Counted from the first letter of the stretch, positions 35,732 to 47,633 are shown. The stretch: 64,000 bases of DNA from Emticicia sp. BO119 (GCF_013912375.1 NZ_JACETV010000001.1:1-64000), one strand, 5' to 3'. Notes: generated from the sequence alone by a model not told the origin. A program made the numbers and translations.

Positions 35732-36805
35732 TTGCTAAAAAAGTATCTGTATTCAGTATCTATCATGCTGTTGCTAAGTATATCTTCCTATGCCCAGCTT
35801 TCTATCAGACAGGTTTTGATAAATGGGAAAACTTACCCCTATAAGAAAGATTCTGCTATTGCCATTTTAGCGACCGACGAAAGTCTTGTAATTGAACTAA
35901 CCCCGGTCAGTGGTGATTCAGTAAGATATTTGTATAGAATACCGACTCTGAACGAGAAATGGTTCTGGAGCAACTATCCATCCATTCATTATCAGAACTT
36001 ATCAGGGGGGAGTTACATTTTGCAGATAAAGGCCGAAAAGCACAGCAGAACAATTGCATCCATAGATGTGCCCGTTATTAAAAACCAGGCCTTCTGGCAA
36101 CGATGGTGGTTCTGGCCCTCAATAGTTATTTATATCTTGTTAATTTTCGGGGTAGGATTCTATCTGTTTTTTATTTACGACCTACGGCAAAAACTCAAGA
36201 TACAGCACGTCCGTAACCAGATTGCTTCTGATTTACACGATGAAGTAGGCTCTAACCTTAACTCAATAGCCATTTTCGTAGAGTTACTCCGCAAAAAAGT
36301 AATGATAGAAAAACCGGAGTTGTTGCCCATTCTTGATAAAATTACCGATAATTCGGAAGAAACAGTTTTATTAATGAGAGATACTGTTTGGGCAATTAAT
36401 CCCGAGAATGATTCTATTGAAAAACTCTTTGAAAGGATGCGTTCATTTGGTGTCGAAATCCTATCGGCCAAAGGGATAGCATTTCAGTTTGAATCGTTGC
36501 TTGAGTTAAAAAAAGATGCCTTTTCAATGGAGCAAAGACGGAATGTCTACCTGATTTTCAAAGAAGCCATCAATAATATTTCAAAGCACTCATTCGCTAC
36601 ACAAGCCTCATGCAAGGTAGCAGGTTATCAGGGTATTATAAAAATAAGTATTATAGATAATGGCAGGGGGTTCAACAATAATGAAACTTTTGAAGGAAAT
36701 GGCCTTAAGAACTTCAAACGACGAAGCCAGGAAGATGACTTAAGAGTATATATCAATTCTGGTTTGCAAAAGGGTACAGAAATATTGATTGAAATTACTG
36801 TTTAG
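35732..36805 (+). CDS. Sensor histidine kinase (NarL/DesK type, HisKA_3)
   Basis: 357 aa from TTG 35732, chosen because it gives a full signal or anchor peptide (LKKYLYSVSIMLLLSISSYA); ATG 35765 would truncate it. A short periplasmic Y_Y_Y-like domain (about 22-115), a TM helix (IVIYILLIFGVGFYLFFIYD, about 132-150), then HisKA_3 with phospho-acceptor His169 in IASDLHDEVGSNLNSI and a HATPase with N box FKEAINNISKHS and DNGRGF. Its partner is almost certainly the response regulator 120 bp downstream. Confidence 0.88.
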   Translation: MLKKYLYSVSIMLLLSISSYAQLSIRQVLINGKTYPYKKDSAIAILATDESLVIELTPVSGDSVRYLYRIPTLNEKWFWSNYPSIHYQNLSGGSYILQIKAEKHSRTIASIDVPVIKNQAFWQRWWFWPSIVIYILLIFGVGFYLFFIYDLRQKLKIQHVRNQIASDLHDEVGSNLNSIAIFVELLRKKVMIEKPELLPILDKITDNSEETVLLMRDTVWAINPENDSIEKLFERMRSFGVEILSAKGIAFQFESLLELKKDAFSMEQRRNVYLIFKEAINNISKHSFATQASCKVAGYQGIIKISIIDNGRGFNNNETFEGNGLKNFKRRSQEDDLRVYINSGLQKGTEILIEITV

Positions 36806-36811
36806 CTTTCC

Positions 36812-36858
36812 TCCCCATAATTGGGGATTTCCTGATGAATAAATCTGCCGTAATTTTG
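36812..36858 (+). promoter_or_regulatory. Palindrome plus -7 box controlling the response regulator gene
   Basis: TCCCCA-TAAT-TGGGGA (36812-36827) followed by TTTCCTG, then a perfect -7 box TAATTTTG (36851-36858). The palindrome centre lies 35 bp before the box centre, i.e. near -42, the classical site for an activator touching RNA polymerase. The same arrangement recurs at 39000-39046. Confidence 0.6.
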
Positions 36859-36924
36859 ACCGTATAATAAAAATAGCCATAAAGAAAATTATTTAACGGA
36901 GATAGAGGTTAATTTGGTGAGATA

Positions 36925-37560
36925 ATGATAAGGATACTACTTTTTGAAGACAACAAGAACCTCAGAGAAAGCCTTTCCCTGTATCTGGCAGGTACAGATG
37001 GGCTGTGGCTTTCGGGTGCTTATGCAAACGCAACAGATGCCGTGAAACTGGTGCGTAAATACCAGCCTGACGTAGTGCTGATGGATATTCAGATGCCGGG
37101 TATTTCAGGAATTGAAGCCATGAGAGCCATTAAAAAAGTAAATAGCGAAGTAAAGGTACTGATTCAGACAGTTTTTGAGAACGACGACAAGGTCTTTGCC
37201 GCAATTTGTGCAGGGGCAAATGGCTATATCATTAAGACCCCAAAACCCGAAAATTATGTACAGGCAATTACCGACGTATATAATGGGGGGTCACATTTAA
37301 GCCCAAGCATTGCAGCCAAGGTATTAGCCATGTTTCAGAGCCAGTTTGTGATGAAAGAGCAAACCTATGTATCACTTACACCACGCGAAAAAGAGGTATT
37401 GCAGTGCATGGTTAAGGGCATGAGTTATAAGATGATTGCTGACGCCTGCAACATAAGTTTTAGCACAGTACACAGCCATATAAAGAACATTTACGAAAAA
37501 CTACATGTCAACTCAGCTCCTGAGGCGGTTGTAAAAGCTCTGGAGATGCGGTTGGTTTAA
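36925..37560 (+). CDS. LuxR/NarL-family response regulator
   Basis: 211 aa. Receiver domain with acidic pair Glu8-Asp9, phospho-acceptor Asp54 in VVLMDIQMPGISG, and Lys104 in YIIKTPKPENY. GerE-type HTH at about 148-205 (LTPREKEVLQCMVKGMSYKM, then STVHSHIKNIYEKL). It pairs with the HisKA_3 kinase upstream. A palindrome in its own promoter suggests autoregulation (inference). Confidence 0.93.
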   Translation: MIRILLFEDNKNLRESLSLYLAGTDGLWLSGAYANATDAVKLVRKYQPDVVLMDIQMPGISGIEAMRAIKKVNSEVKVLIQTVFENDDKVFAAICAGANGYIIKTPKPENYVQAITDVYNGGSHLSPSIAAKVLAMFQSQFVMKEQTYVSLTPREKEVLQCMVKGMSYKMIADACNISFSTVHSHIKNIYEKLHVNSAPEAVVKALEMRLV

Positions 37561-37680
37561 CGAATGTAATTAAAATTAACAAAAGAAGTATCTTTAGGAA
37601 TAACTACAATGGTTTTCCTTCCTATGATAACTATAATTATCAAGAAAAAGTAATTTAACTCATATTAATCACTTATAAAA

Positions 37681-38172
37681 ATGGAAAATACAAAACGATT
37701 AAAAGAGTTCGTGAAAGGTAATGGAATGACCGAAGACAATCTAAAAGTCTTTACTAAAAAATACTTTGACAAAGAATGTGTCAGATGGTTTTATTTCGAT
37801 TTAAGTGGAGATATTCCAAAAGTAATCCCTGAAGGTAATGAAATAGATATTGTAATAAATCATATAGATTACCCTCAACAAGTGACTATTGAACTGGCAT
37901 TGATTAAAAATGATTCTAATAGTGAGATAACTTATGGCCGTCTTGCATCCGAATTAATATTAAAACTTCGGACAAAATCTTTTCTCACAGAGTTTGGTCC
38001 TAAATTCATTGATGGTATTGCATTAACCATCGGTAAAGATGACACAGAAGAGTTTTTATTATTAGAATTGTATATCAAAAACAAGGTAAGTGGGGAAATA
38101 GTAATCATTCGTCCCTTTTTTCCTTTAGTTGGTGATAACCTTACGCCAACAAGCATACCTCCCGGAAAATGA
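37681..38172 (+). CDS. Hypothetical protein coupled to a membrane protein
   Basis: 163 aa, cytoplasmic, no signal peptide, alternating beta strands and charged loops (NEIDIVINHIDYPQQVTIEL). Not recognised. Its stop codon overlaps the ATG of the next gene by 4 bp (ATGA), showing translational coupling. Confidence 0.55.
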   Translation: MENTKRLKEFVKGNGMTEDNLKVFTKKYFDKECVRWFYFDLSGDIPKVIPEGNEIDIVINHIDYPQQVTIELALIKNDSNSEITYGRLASELILKLRTKSFLTEFGPKFIDGIALTIGKDDTEEFLLLELYIKNKVSGEIVIIRPFFPLVGDNLTPTSIPPGK

Positions 38173-38885
38173 ATCGAATAGATGCTCAAACACTATTAGT
38201 ATTAATGGGTAAAATTGCGACCTATGTCTCTTTTCTACCCTTAATTTTTTCTCTGATTAAAATACAGGCTTTCAGAAGCAAGCCTTATATCTATTTGTCT
38301 CTTTATTTTGCTACAGGAGCCTTGTTAAATTGGAGCGTAAGCGTATTCGTAGAATATTCAGGAAAACACTACGAAGAGATTGCTCATATTCTAACCAAAT
38401 ATGAAATAGATGATACATTCTTTGTTGACCCTGTCTACTTTATCCGGAATTTTATTTTTATGGGTCTTTATGCCTATGCTTTAGTAGAAAAAAAATCTTT
38501 AAAAGATACCATATTAATCATTTCTGCTACTGGCATTTTATTTACGGTTCTGAACTCCTTTTGGGGTGAAACTTATAAGGTTTATCAGGCTATTGGTAGT
38601 TCAGTTGATAATGCCTTCAAAATTTTTATTGGGGGAATTATTTATTACTGGATATTCAGCAAACTTCCAGCTAAGAAATTATGGAAAATTCCACATTATT
38701 GGTTTGCTTCGGCAATTATTACTATAGGAGCATTTGCCGGATTGATAGATTTTTTGTCGAATTATATGTTTAAAGAAGTATCTACAGTTTTTTATATTGT
38801 ACATATAATAAAGAACTGTTTCATGATTCTTGCCTTTATTTTATTTACCATTGGTATATACTTTGTCAGAATAAAAGGTAAATAG
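38169..38885 (+). CDS. Seven-helix-like membrane protein of unknown function
   Basis: 238 aa with six to seven predicted hydrophobic helices, including YVSFLPLIFSLIKIQAF, FIFMGLYAYALVE, IFIGGIIYYWIF and IIKNCFMILAFILFTIGIYF. The regular spacing of helices separated by short loops resembles small 7TM sensor or transport-like membrane proteins seen next to LytTR regulators. Family not recognised. It is 182 bp upstream of the LytTR gene. Confidence 0.6.
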   Translation: MNRIDAQTLLVLMGKIATYVSFLPLIFSLIKIQAFRSKPYIYLSLYFATGALLNWSVSVFVEYSGKHYEEIAHILTKYEIDDTFFVDPVYFIRNFIFMGLYAYALVEKKSLKDTILIISATGILFTVLNSFWGETYKVYQAIGSSVDNAFKIFIGGIIYYWIFSKLPAKKLWKIPHYWFASAIITIGAFAGLIDFLSNYMFKEVSTVFYIVHIIKNCFMILAFILFTIGIYFVRIKGK

Positions 38886-38999
38886 TGCATTTATTCTTGC
38901 TCAATTTTTATACGATCCGTTTCAGAGTATTTTTGAGCCCTACCTGTTTTTACATTTATTTGCCTATTGATTAATTATTAGGAATTACAAGCCCATTCA

Positions 39000-39046
39000 T
39001 CCCCATAATTGGGGATTTTCTGCTTATACGTATATACTGAATTTTG
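39000..39046 (+). promoter_or_regulatory. Second copy of the palindrome plus -7 arrangement, before the LytTR gene
   Basis: TCCCCATAATTGGGGATTT (39000-39018) then TCTG, followed at exactly the same distance as in the first copy by GAATTTTG (39039-39046), one mismatch from TAnnTTTG. Two independent promoters share sequence and spacing. Confidence 0.6.
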
Positions 39047-39067
39047 TTTCATAAAAACCATTATTTT

Positions 39068-39478
39068 ATGAAACAGTTTAACCCGTATCTATCAAGAACA
39101 AATCAGGTAACACAGAATTTATTCATTCTGGTAAATGGTAATCGTAAAGCTATTCAGCCGCAGGATATTATCTATCTGGAAGCTGATATTAATTATACCA
39201 TCTTTCACACGCGCCACAGTAAATTCATCACTGCATTCCATTTGAAGTTTTTTGATGCGGCACTTAAAGAACATTCCGATTTTATTAGAATTAACAAATC
39301 TTATATTCTCAATGTTAATTACCTGCAAGATTTAAGATGGAAAAAAGCATATAAAGAAGCACGTCTGATTAATGGTGAACGTCTTACAATTTCAAGACGA
39401 AAAGCAAGCGGGGTGAAGGAAATTCTATATAAAAAAATAAACGATAGATGCTGTCTAAATAGTAGATCAGAAACCTGA
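39068..39478 (+). CDS. LytTR DNA-binding domain protein
   Basis: 136 aa from ATG 39068; the in-frame TTG at 39044 lies in the -7 box and is rejected. Almost the whole protein is a LytTR domain (IIYLEADINYTIFHTRHSKF, then FIRINKSYILNVNYLQDLRW and LTISRRKASGVKE). No receiver domain is present, so this is a stand-alone LytTR regulator, possibly controlled by the upstream membrane protein. Confidence 0.85.
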   Translation: MKQFNPYLSRTNQVTQNLFILVNGNRKAIQPQDIIYLEADINYTIFHTRHSKFITAFHLKFFDAALKEHSDFIRINKSYILNVNYLQDLRWKKAYKEARLINGERLTISRRKASGVKEILYKKINDRCCLNSRSET

Positions 39479-39569
39479 AAAATTGCACTAATCTATTAAA
39501 TTATTGTTAAATACTTGAATTTTCAGCCATAATTGCCGTACTTCGCAAAACACAATTTGTTATCGAGCA

Positions 39570-41885
39570 ATGGATGAAAATAAGAAAGATATATCTAATG
39601 AAAAAGGCTCGAAAGGTAGCCTTTTTTCATTTTTAAATGGGTTGGTAGGTTCCTCTAAAAATGAAGAAAAAAACACGCCAATGCCCGAATCAAAAATAAG
39701 CCGTTATGCCGATAGCATCGGGCAATCAAATTATATCAGCCGAGATTTAAGCTGGCTTAAATTCAACGAGCGTGTATTAGATCAGGCACGTGAGAAAAAC
39801 CTGAATATTTTTGAGCGTTTAAAGTTTCTGGCTATTACTTCTTCAAACCTCGATGAGTTCTTCACCGTACGTTTAGGGAGCTTATACAATTATCTCGATT
39901 ATGATAAAGAGCGCATCGATTATTCGGGCTTGCGCGAAATCCCCTTTCGAAAGGCATTGTTATCTGCAGTCAGACAATTCTGTCAGGAGCAGGATAGAGT
40001 TTTTAACGAGGAGTTGAAACCACAGTTTAAAGATTATAAATTTCAGGTTATTAAGATTGGAGACCTAAGCCAGAGCGAATTAGGCGAAGCGATAGATTAT
40101 TTTGATTATACAATCTATCCAATGCTTACACCGATGCTCTATGATCACACCCATGCGTTTCCTGTATTAATTCCCAAAACGCTTATTTTTGGTGTGGTTA
40201 CTGATTCAAGCCGCTCAACGCTTTTTTCAGAAGATAGCGAAACCAAAAAAATGTCTTTTGTTCAGATACCAGGCAACCTGCCAAGGTTTTTTACCATTGA
40301 AAGAGGAGATGAAATCTTATTCTTGCCTATAGAAGAGATTGTGCGCCATGAAATGAAAAAGCTCTATCGGAATGTTGAGATTCAGGCAATTAACCTTTTC
40401 AGAATTGTAAGAAATGGTGATTTCACTTTAGAAGAATCTGATGATATCGAATCGGACTTTGTTGATGAAATAAAGCAGAAAATCAAGAGCCGTCGCTTGG
40501 GAAGGGTAGTGTATGTAGAAATAGAACCCAATGCCAATGAATGGATGGTCACTATTCTGCAAAAACGGTGGGAGATTGATAAATACAATATTTTTGTTGA
40601 TGAGTGCCTGATTGATTATACCTGCTTGTGGCAGATTATCCGTCACCCCGATTTTCAGGAAGAATTAGAGCCTGTTCATCCGCCCGTCCCACCATTAAGA
40701 CTGAAAGAGAAAAATATAGATATTTTTGAAGTAATCCGTGAGAAAGACCTGTTATTACACCACCCATATAACAATTTTGAGCCTGTTTTGCAATTACTTG
40801 AAAAGGCCGCAGAAGACCCGGATGTATTAGCTATTAAACTTACTATTTATCGTTTAGCCAAAAGGTCTCGTGTAACCCAGGCATTATTAAAGGCCGCAGA
40901 AAACGGCAAACACGTTTCCGTTTTATTCGAAATCAAAGCCCGTTTCGACGAAGAAAATAATATCAGAGAAGCCGAAAGATTGCAGCGTGCAGGTTGTTTC
41001 GTAATCTATGGTATTGGCTGGTATAAAACCCATACCAAACTAATGCTGATAGTACGCAAAGAAGGAAATAGGGTAATACAGTATGCTCATCTGGCCAGTG
41101 GAAATTATAATGAAGACACCGCAAGGCTATATACAGATATTGGTTTATTAACTACCAACCCGACTTATACCAAAGATATTTCAGAGTTTTTCAATGTTAT
41201 TACAGGGCACTCTCAACCTGCAAATTATCAGTATCTCATTACCTCCCCACGAGATATGAGAAAACGTCTGATTGAGTTAATCAGAAATGAGTCTGAAAAT
41301 GCGAAGAATGGACTGCCAAGTGGTATATGTATTAAGTTGAACTCTCTTGAAGACCGCTATATTATTGATGAGCTATATAAGGCTTCGCAGGCTGGCGTAA
41401 AAATCAAGCTGATCGTGAGAGGTATCTGTTGCTTGCGGCCAGGACGTCAGAATCTGAGCGAAAATATTACGGTCCGCTCTATCGTAGGGCTATTTCTTGA
41501 ACACGCCCGCATTTTCTATTTTCATAATAACAACGAGCCTAAACTTTACGGGGGTAGTGCTGATATTATGGTACGCAGTTTTGATAAACGCATTGAATCA
41601 TTGTTTGAATTGGTAGATGATGAAGTAAAGAAACATGCTATTCATATTTTGGACTATAATCTTCGAGACAATGTAAACGCTTATGAGTTGCAGGAAGATG
41701 GGTCATACTCAAAAATAATTTGTTCATTAAGCCAGGACAACCAGCCTATTGATATTCATAAAATGTTTTATGAGATTGAAGAAAATGAAATGGAAGACAT
41801 AAATCTATTTCCGGAAGAAAAAATAGAAATACAACAGGAATCTGGCTCAATAGAAGAAACACCAATAGAAGAAGAAAAAAAATAG
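39570..41885 (+). CDS. ppk1: Polyphosphate kinase 1
   Basis: Makes inorganic polyphosphate from ATP. 771 aa; a 40-residue N-terminal extension precedes SNYISRDLSWLKFNERVLDQ. Autophosphorylated His507 is in YAHLASGNYNEDTARL and the second catalytic His645 in GLFLEHARIFYFHNN. FEIKARFDEENNI and LYGGSADIMVRSFDKRIE line the active site. galK begins 3 bp after its stop, so the two may be co-transcribed. Confidence 0.95.
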   Translation: MDENKKDISNEKGSKGSLFSFLNGLVGSSKNEEKNTPMPESKISRYADSIGQSNYISRDLSWLKFNERVLDQAREKNLNIFERLKFLAITSSNLDEFFTVRLGSLYNYLDYDKERIDYSGLREIPFRKALLSAVRQFCQEQDRVFNEELKPQFKDYKFQVIKIGDLSQSELGEAIDYFDYTIYPMLTPMLYDHTHAFPVLIPKTLIFGVVTDSSRSTLFSEDSETKKMSFVQIPGNLPRFFTIERGDEILFLPIEEIVRHEMKKLYRNVEIQAINLFRIVRNGDFTLEESDDIESDFVDEIKQKIKSRRLGRVVYVEIEPNANEWMVTILQKRWEIDKYNIFVDECLIDYTCLWQIIRHPDFQEELEPVHPPVPPLRLKEKNIDIFEVIREKDLLLHHPYNNFEPVLQLLEKAAEDPDVLAIKLTIYRLAKRSRVTQALLKAAENGKHVSVLFEIKARFDEENNIREAERLQRAGCFVIYGIGWYKTHTKLMLIVRKEGNRVIQYAHLASGNYNEDTARLYTDIGLLTTNPTYTKDISEFFNVITGHSQPANYQYLITSPRDMRKRLIELIRNESENAKNGLPSGICIKLNSLEDRYIIDELYKASQAGVKIKLIVRGICCLRPGRQNLSENITVRSIVGLFLEHARIFYFHNNNEPKLYGGSADIMVRSFDKRIESLFELVDDEVKKHAIHILDYNLRDNVNAYELQEDGSYSKIICSLSQDNQPIDIHKMFYEIEENEMEDINLFPEEKIEIQQESGSIEETPIEEEKK

Positions 41886-41888
41886 TAG

Positions 41889-43049
41889 ATGTATCCAGAA
41901 AATATCAAACAGAAGTTCTCAGAAATCTTTAATCAGAATCCGGATATTATTGTACGCGCCCCGGGACGCATCAATCTGATAGGCGAACATACCGACTACA
42001 ATGATGGTTTTGTGCTTCCGGCAGCAATCGATAAAGCCATCTATTTTGCCGTTTCTAAGAGAAACGACAAAGCCATTAAGCTTTTTGCATTCGATTTAGA
42101 TGATTCCTATGAGTTTTCATTAGACAACCTTACCAGATCAGATAAAGGCTGGGCTAATTTTTTGATCGGTATGGTAGCTGAAATGACCAGAAATAGTGAT
42201 AAACTAACCAACGGGTTTAATGCGGTTTTTGGTGGTGATGTACCTTTAGGGGCTGGGCTGTCTTCATCGGCAGCAGTTGAAAGTGGAATTGGTTTTACCC
42301 TTAATCAATTATATGGCTTTGAGCTTTCAGGCATCAATCTGGCATTAACAGCTCAACAGGCTGAGCATAACTTTGCAGGGGTGAAATGTGGTATTATGGA
42401 TATGTTTGCTTCTATTCATGGCAAAACCAAATCTGTTATTAAATTAGACTGCCGTGATTTGAGTTATGAATATTTTCCGTTTAATACGACTGAATACACT
42501 ATTGTTTTATGCAATTCAGGTGTAAAGCATAATCTCGGTGATTCAGAATACAACAAGCGCAGAGCTGAATGTGAAGAAGGGATCAGTATTTTGCAAGAGG
42601 CTTTTCCTCAGGTAAACAGTCTGAGAGATGCAACAATTCCTATGCTACGTGCCCAGTCTGATAAACTCCCACAGGTAGTATTTAACCGTTGCCGATATGT
42701 AGTAGAAGAAATAAATCGGGTAGAATTAGCCTGTAAAGACTTATTAGATGATGATTTTATAGCATTCGGACAAAAGATGTATGAAACCCATGAAGGGTTG
42801 AGTGATTTATACGAAGTAAGTTGCCCTGAATTAGATTTTTTAGTAGAGCAAACCATCAATAACGAAGCCGTAGCAGGTGCAAGAATGATGGGCGGAGGTT
42901 TTGGTGGTTGTACAATCAATCTTGTAAAAAAAGAATCAGTACATGATTTCCTGGCAGAAATAGGCAAGGCTTATGAAACTAAATTCAACCAGAAATTAGA
43001 GTCTTATAAAGTAGCTATTACCAATGGGGTAGAGGAAATAACTGAATGA
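41889..43049 (+). CDS. galK: Galactokinase
   Basis: Phosphorylates galactose to galactose 1-phosphate (Leloir pathway). The 386-aa GHMP kinase has the family signature APGRINLIGEHTDYNDGFVLP, the phosphate loop GDVPLGAGLSSSAAVE, the CGIMDMFASIHGKTKSVI segment and the C-terminal GARMMGGGFGGCTINLV. It follows ppk1 immediately; other gal genes are not in the window. Confidence 0.94.
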   Translation: MYPENIKQKFSEIFNQNPDIIVRAPGRINLIGEHTDYNDGFVLPAAIDKAIYFAVSKRNDKAIKLFAFDLDDSYEFSLDNLTRSDKGWANFLIGMVAEMTRNSDKLTNGFNAVFGGDVPLGAGLSSSAAVESGIGFTLNQLYGFELSGINLALTAQQAEHNFAGVKCGIMDMFASIHGKTKSVIKLDCRDLSYEYFPFNTTEYTIVLCNSGVKHNLGDSEYNKRRAECEEGISILQEAFPQVNSLRDATIPMLRAQSDKLPQVVFNRCRYVVEEINRVELACKDLLDDDFIAFGQKMYETHEGLSDLYEVSCPELDFLVEQTINNEAVAGARMMGGGFGGCTINLVKKESVHDFLAEIGKAYETKFNQKLESYKVAITNGVEEITE

Positions 43050-43064
43050 TTAAATTTATTGAGT

Positions 43065-43119
43065 GATTGAGTGATTCTGAATCAGGTAGTTTGTCGTCTG
43101 ATCGCTAAATCACTCAATC
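43065..43119. terminator. Bidirectional terminator between galK and gyrB
   Basis: GATTGAGTGATT and AATCACTCAATC pair perfectly (12 bp) around a 31-nt loop, between convergent stop codons; a T-rich stretch follows on the plus strand. Confidence 0.6.
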
Positions 43120-43128
43120 ATCATATTT

Positions 43129-45126
<1,998 letters not shown>

Positions 45127-45328
45127 TTATCAATGAATTAAATGCATCTTTATAAGGATTTTTGATATTCATCAATAATTAACATAATTTAGTTGTAAAG
45201 TTACGATTTTTTCTCTACAAATCGAAATTTACAACCTAATGATTATTAGCATAATACATATATTTTAACGCTTTTTTTTATCTTAAAAACAACCTGTTTT
45301 TTCACCTGTCCAATCCTTGAATTATTTT

Positions 45329-45844
45329 ATGAAAAACTACCTTTATCTATTACTTTCTGGCTTGTGTTTATGTGCGTGCAGCCGCTCTGTTTCTTCTACT
45401 TACTATATTGTACGTCATGGCGAAAAAGTGGATACTACCTCTGCCGACCCTGAATTAAGTGCAGCTGGAATGGAGAGAGCTGAAACACTGAAAAAACTAT
45501 TGGCAGATAAGAAAGTCACAGCTGTTTACACTACTAAATATGTAAGAACAACCCACACTGGTAAACCCTTGGCAGATGCCATGCAGTTAAATGTTCAGAA
45601 CTATGACCCAAGAAACCAGAAACCTTTTATTGAAGATCTTAAGAAAATAGAAGGCAAAAACATACTCGTTGTTGGGCATAGCAATACTGTACGACATATT
45701 GTAAATGGATTATATGAAAAAGATACCCTTACCAAAGATTTACAGGAAAGCGATTTTGATAATCTGTACATTGTAAAAAGACAAACTTTACCAAAGAAGA
45801 AAGTCAGTTTTGAGGCAAAAACTTATGGAAAACCAACGCCATGA
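45329..45844 (+). CDS. Lipoprotein histidine phosphatase (SixA/phosphoglycerate mutase-like)
   Basis: 171 aa from ATG 45329 (TTG 45317 is not needed). The signal ends in the lipobox LCLCAC, so it is likely an outer-membrane lipoprotein. The catalytic YIVRHGEKVDT and the second His in ILVVGHSNTVRH define the histidine phosphatase fold. Exported small members of this family have unknown substrates. Confidence 0.8.
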   Translation: MKNYLYLLLSGLCLCACSRSVSSTYYIVRHGEKVDTTSADPELSAAGMERAETLKKLLADKKVTAVYTTKYVRTTHTGKPLADAMQLNVQNYDPRNQKPFIEDLKKIEGKNILVVGHSNTVRHIVNGLYEKDTLTKDLQESDFDNLYIVKRQTLPKKKVSFEAKTYGKPTP

Positions 45845-45965
45845 TTTACCTTTTATCACAATCAGATACCTTTTGGACAAGTTTTTGCGTTAATTTGTAA
45901 TAGTTCGTTTTCTAAGGTCTTATACACTCTCAATGTGATTAAATTTTATATTAAATAGAAAAGAA

Positions 45966-47618
45966 ATGAAACGTATCCGTCAATTTTCCATCGTTATTCT
46001 CATTGTCCTCACTATTCCGTTTGTGGCGTTTAAATACGATGACCGCTATTTCGAGATAGCCAAGAACCTTGATATTTTTGCTACGATGTTCAAGGAACTT
46101 AACGCTTATTATGTAGACGAAATCAACCCCAACAAAGCCATGAGGCAGAGTATTGAGTCGATGCTGAAACAGCTGGATCCTTATACGAATTTCTACCCTG
46201 AAGATGACATTGAAGATTACATGACAATGGCTACAGGTAAATACAACGGTATTGGAGCAACCGTATCGCACCAGAACAACAAGCATTTGGTTGTGATGAT
46301 TTATGAAGGCTCACCAGCCGATAAAGCCGGAATGAAAATCGGTGATGAAATATTAAAAATAGATGGTGTTGATGTAGTAGCCCGTAAAGGAATAGATATG
46401 AGCCGTTTGTTGAAAGGACAAACGGGAACAACAGTGAAAATGCAGATTAAACGCTATGGACAAAATTCACCGATGGAACTAACCGTTGGCCGTGATATTG
46501 TCAAAACCCTGAATGTGCCTCACTCTGGTATGATTAACGATGAAGTAGGCTATATTCAACTCAATGACTTTACAGCTACCGCTGCCAAAGAAGTGAAATC
46601 GGCATTCAGCGAGTTGAAAGCCTCTGGAATGAAAAAATTGATTTTTGACCTGAGAGGAAACCCTGGTGGCTTACTGAATATGTCGGTTGAAATCTGTAAT
46701 GTATTTCTGCCAAAAGACCAGCTGATTGTTGAAACCAGAGGGAAAGTTGCCGACTGGAATAAGAAATTTACTTCATTGGAAAACCCGATGGATACCGAAA
46801 TTCCGATTGTGGTTTTAGTAAACAGCATGAGTGCCTCAGCAGCAGAGATTGTAAGTGGTACTTTGCAGGACTATGACCGTGCCGTAATCATCGGCCAGCG
46901 GTCGTTTGGTAAAGGACTGGTACAAACCACCCGTGATCTGACCTATAATACCAAAATGAAGATCACCACAGCTAAATATTATATTCCAAGCGGACGCTGT
47001 ATTCAGGCTTTGGATTATAGCCATAGAAATGCTGATGGCAGTGTAGGCAAAGTGCCAGACTCGCTGAAAACTGCCTTTAAAACTAAAAATGGACGTACAG
47101 TATATGATGGTGGCGGTATTGACCCTGATATTAAAACCGAAGTGCCTGTTATGGCATCAGTTACCGCAAATCTGCTGGCAAAAAATGTGATTTTCGACTA
47201 CGCCACCAAGTATTATTTTGAACATGCCAACGAAAAACCACAAGAAAAGTTTTCTTTGACCGATGCTGCCTATCAGGATTTTGCCAACTGGTTGAAAACC
47301 AGAAACTTTACTTATTCAACCTCTATGGAGAAAAGCCTTGATAACCTCGAAGCTTCAGCAAAAAAAGAAAATAGCTTTGATGCTGTTCAGGAGAATCTCA
47401 AGTCTCTGAGAGACAAAATCAACCAAAGCAAACAACAGGATCTGGTAAAAAACAAAGCAGATATTAAAGAGCAATTAGAGGCAGAAATTCTTAGCCGTTA
47501 CTATTATCAGAAAGCCATGAAATTTGTTTCATTCGAGCATGATAAAGAAGTGCAGGAAGCCTTGAAGTTATTTAAGGATATGCCTAAGTATCAGTCTATT
47601 CTGAAAGGCGGAAAGTAA
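45966..47618 (+). CDS. S41-family carboxyl-terminal processing protease
   Basis: 550 aa with an N-terminal membrane anchor (FSIVILIVLTIPFVAF). A PDZ domain at about 90-165 (GIGATVSHQ, GSPADKAGMKIGDEILKIDG) precedes the S41 domain. Catalytic Ser289 is in NSMSASAAEIVSG and Lys316 in RSFGKGLVQTT. The C-terminal helical tail (about 420-550) is typical of Bacteroidota CtpA/Tsp proteases. It probably trims envelope proteins in the periplasm. Confidence 0.9.
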   Translation: MKRIRQFSIVILIVLTIPFVAFKYDDRYFEIAKNLDIFATMFKELNAYYVDEINPNKAMRQSIESMLKQLDPYTNFYPEDDIEDYMTMATGKYNGIGATVSHQNNKHLVVMIYEGSPADKAGMKIGDEILKIDGVDVVARKGIDMSRLLKGQTGTTVKMQIKRYGQNSPMELTVGRDIVKTLNVPHSGMINDEVGYIQLNDFTATAAKEVKSAFSELKASGMKKLIFDLRGNPGGLLNMSVEICNVFLPKDQLIVETRGKVADWNKKFTSLENPMDTEIPIVVLVNSMSASAAEIVSGTLQDYDRAVIIGQRSFGKGLVQTTRDLTYNTKMKITTAKYYIPSGRCIQALDYSHRNADGSVGKVPDSLKTAFKTKNGRTVYDGGGIDPDIKTEVPVMASVTANLLAKNVIFDYATKYYFEHANEKPQEKFSLTDAAYQDFANWLKTRNFTYSTSMEKSLDNLEASAKKENSFDAVQENLKSLRDKINQSKQQDLVKNKADIKEQLEAEILSRYYYQKAMKFVSFEHDKEVQEALKLFKDMPKYQSILKGGK

Positions 47619-47633
47619 AATGTTTAATAGCCA

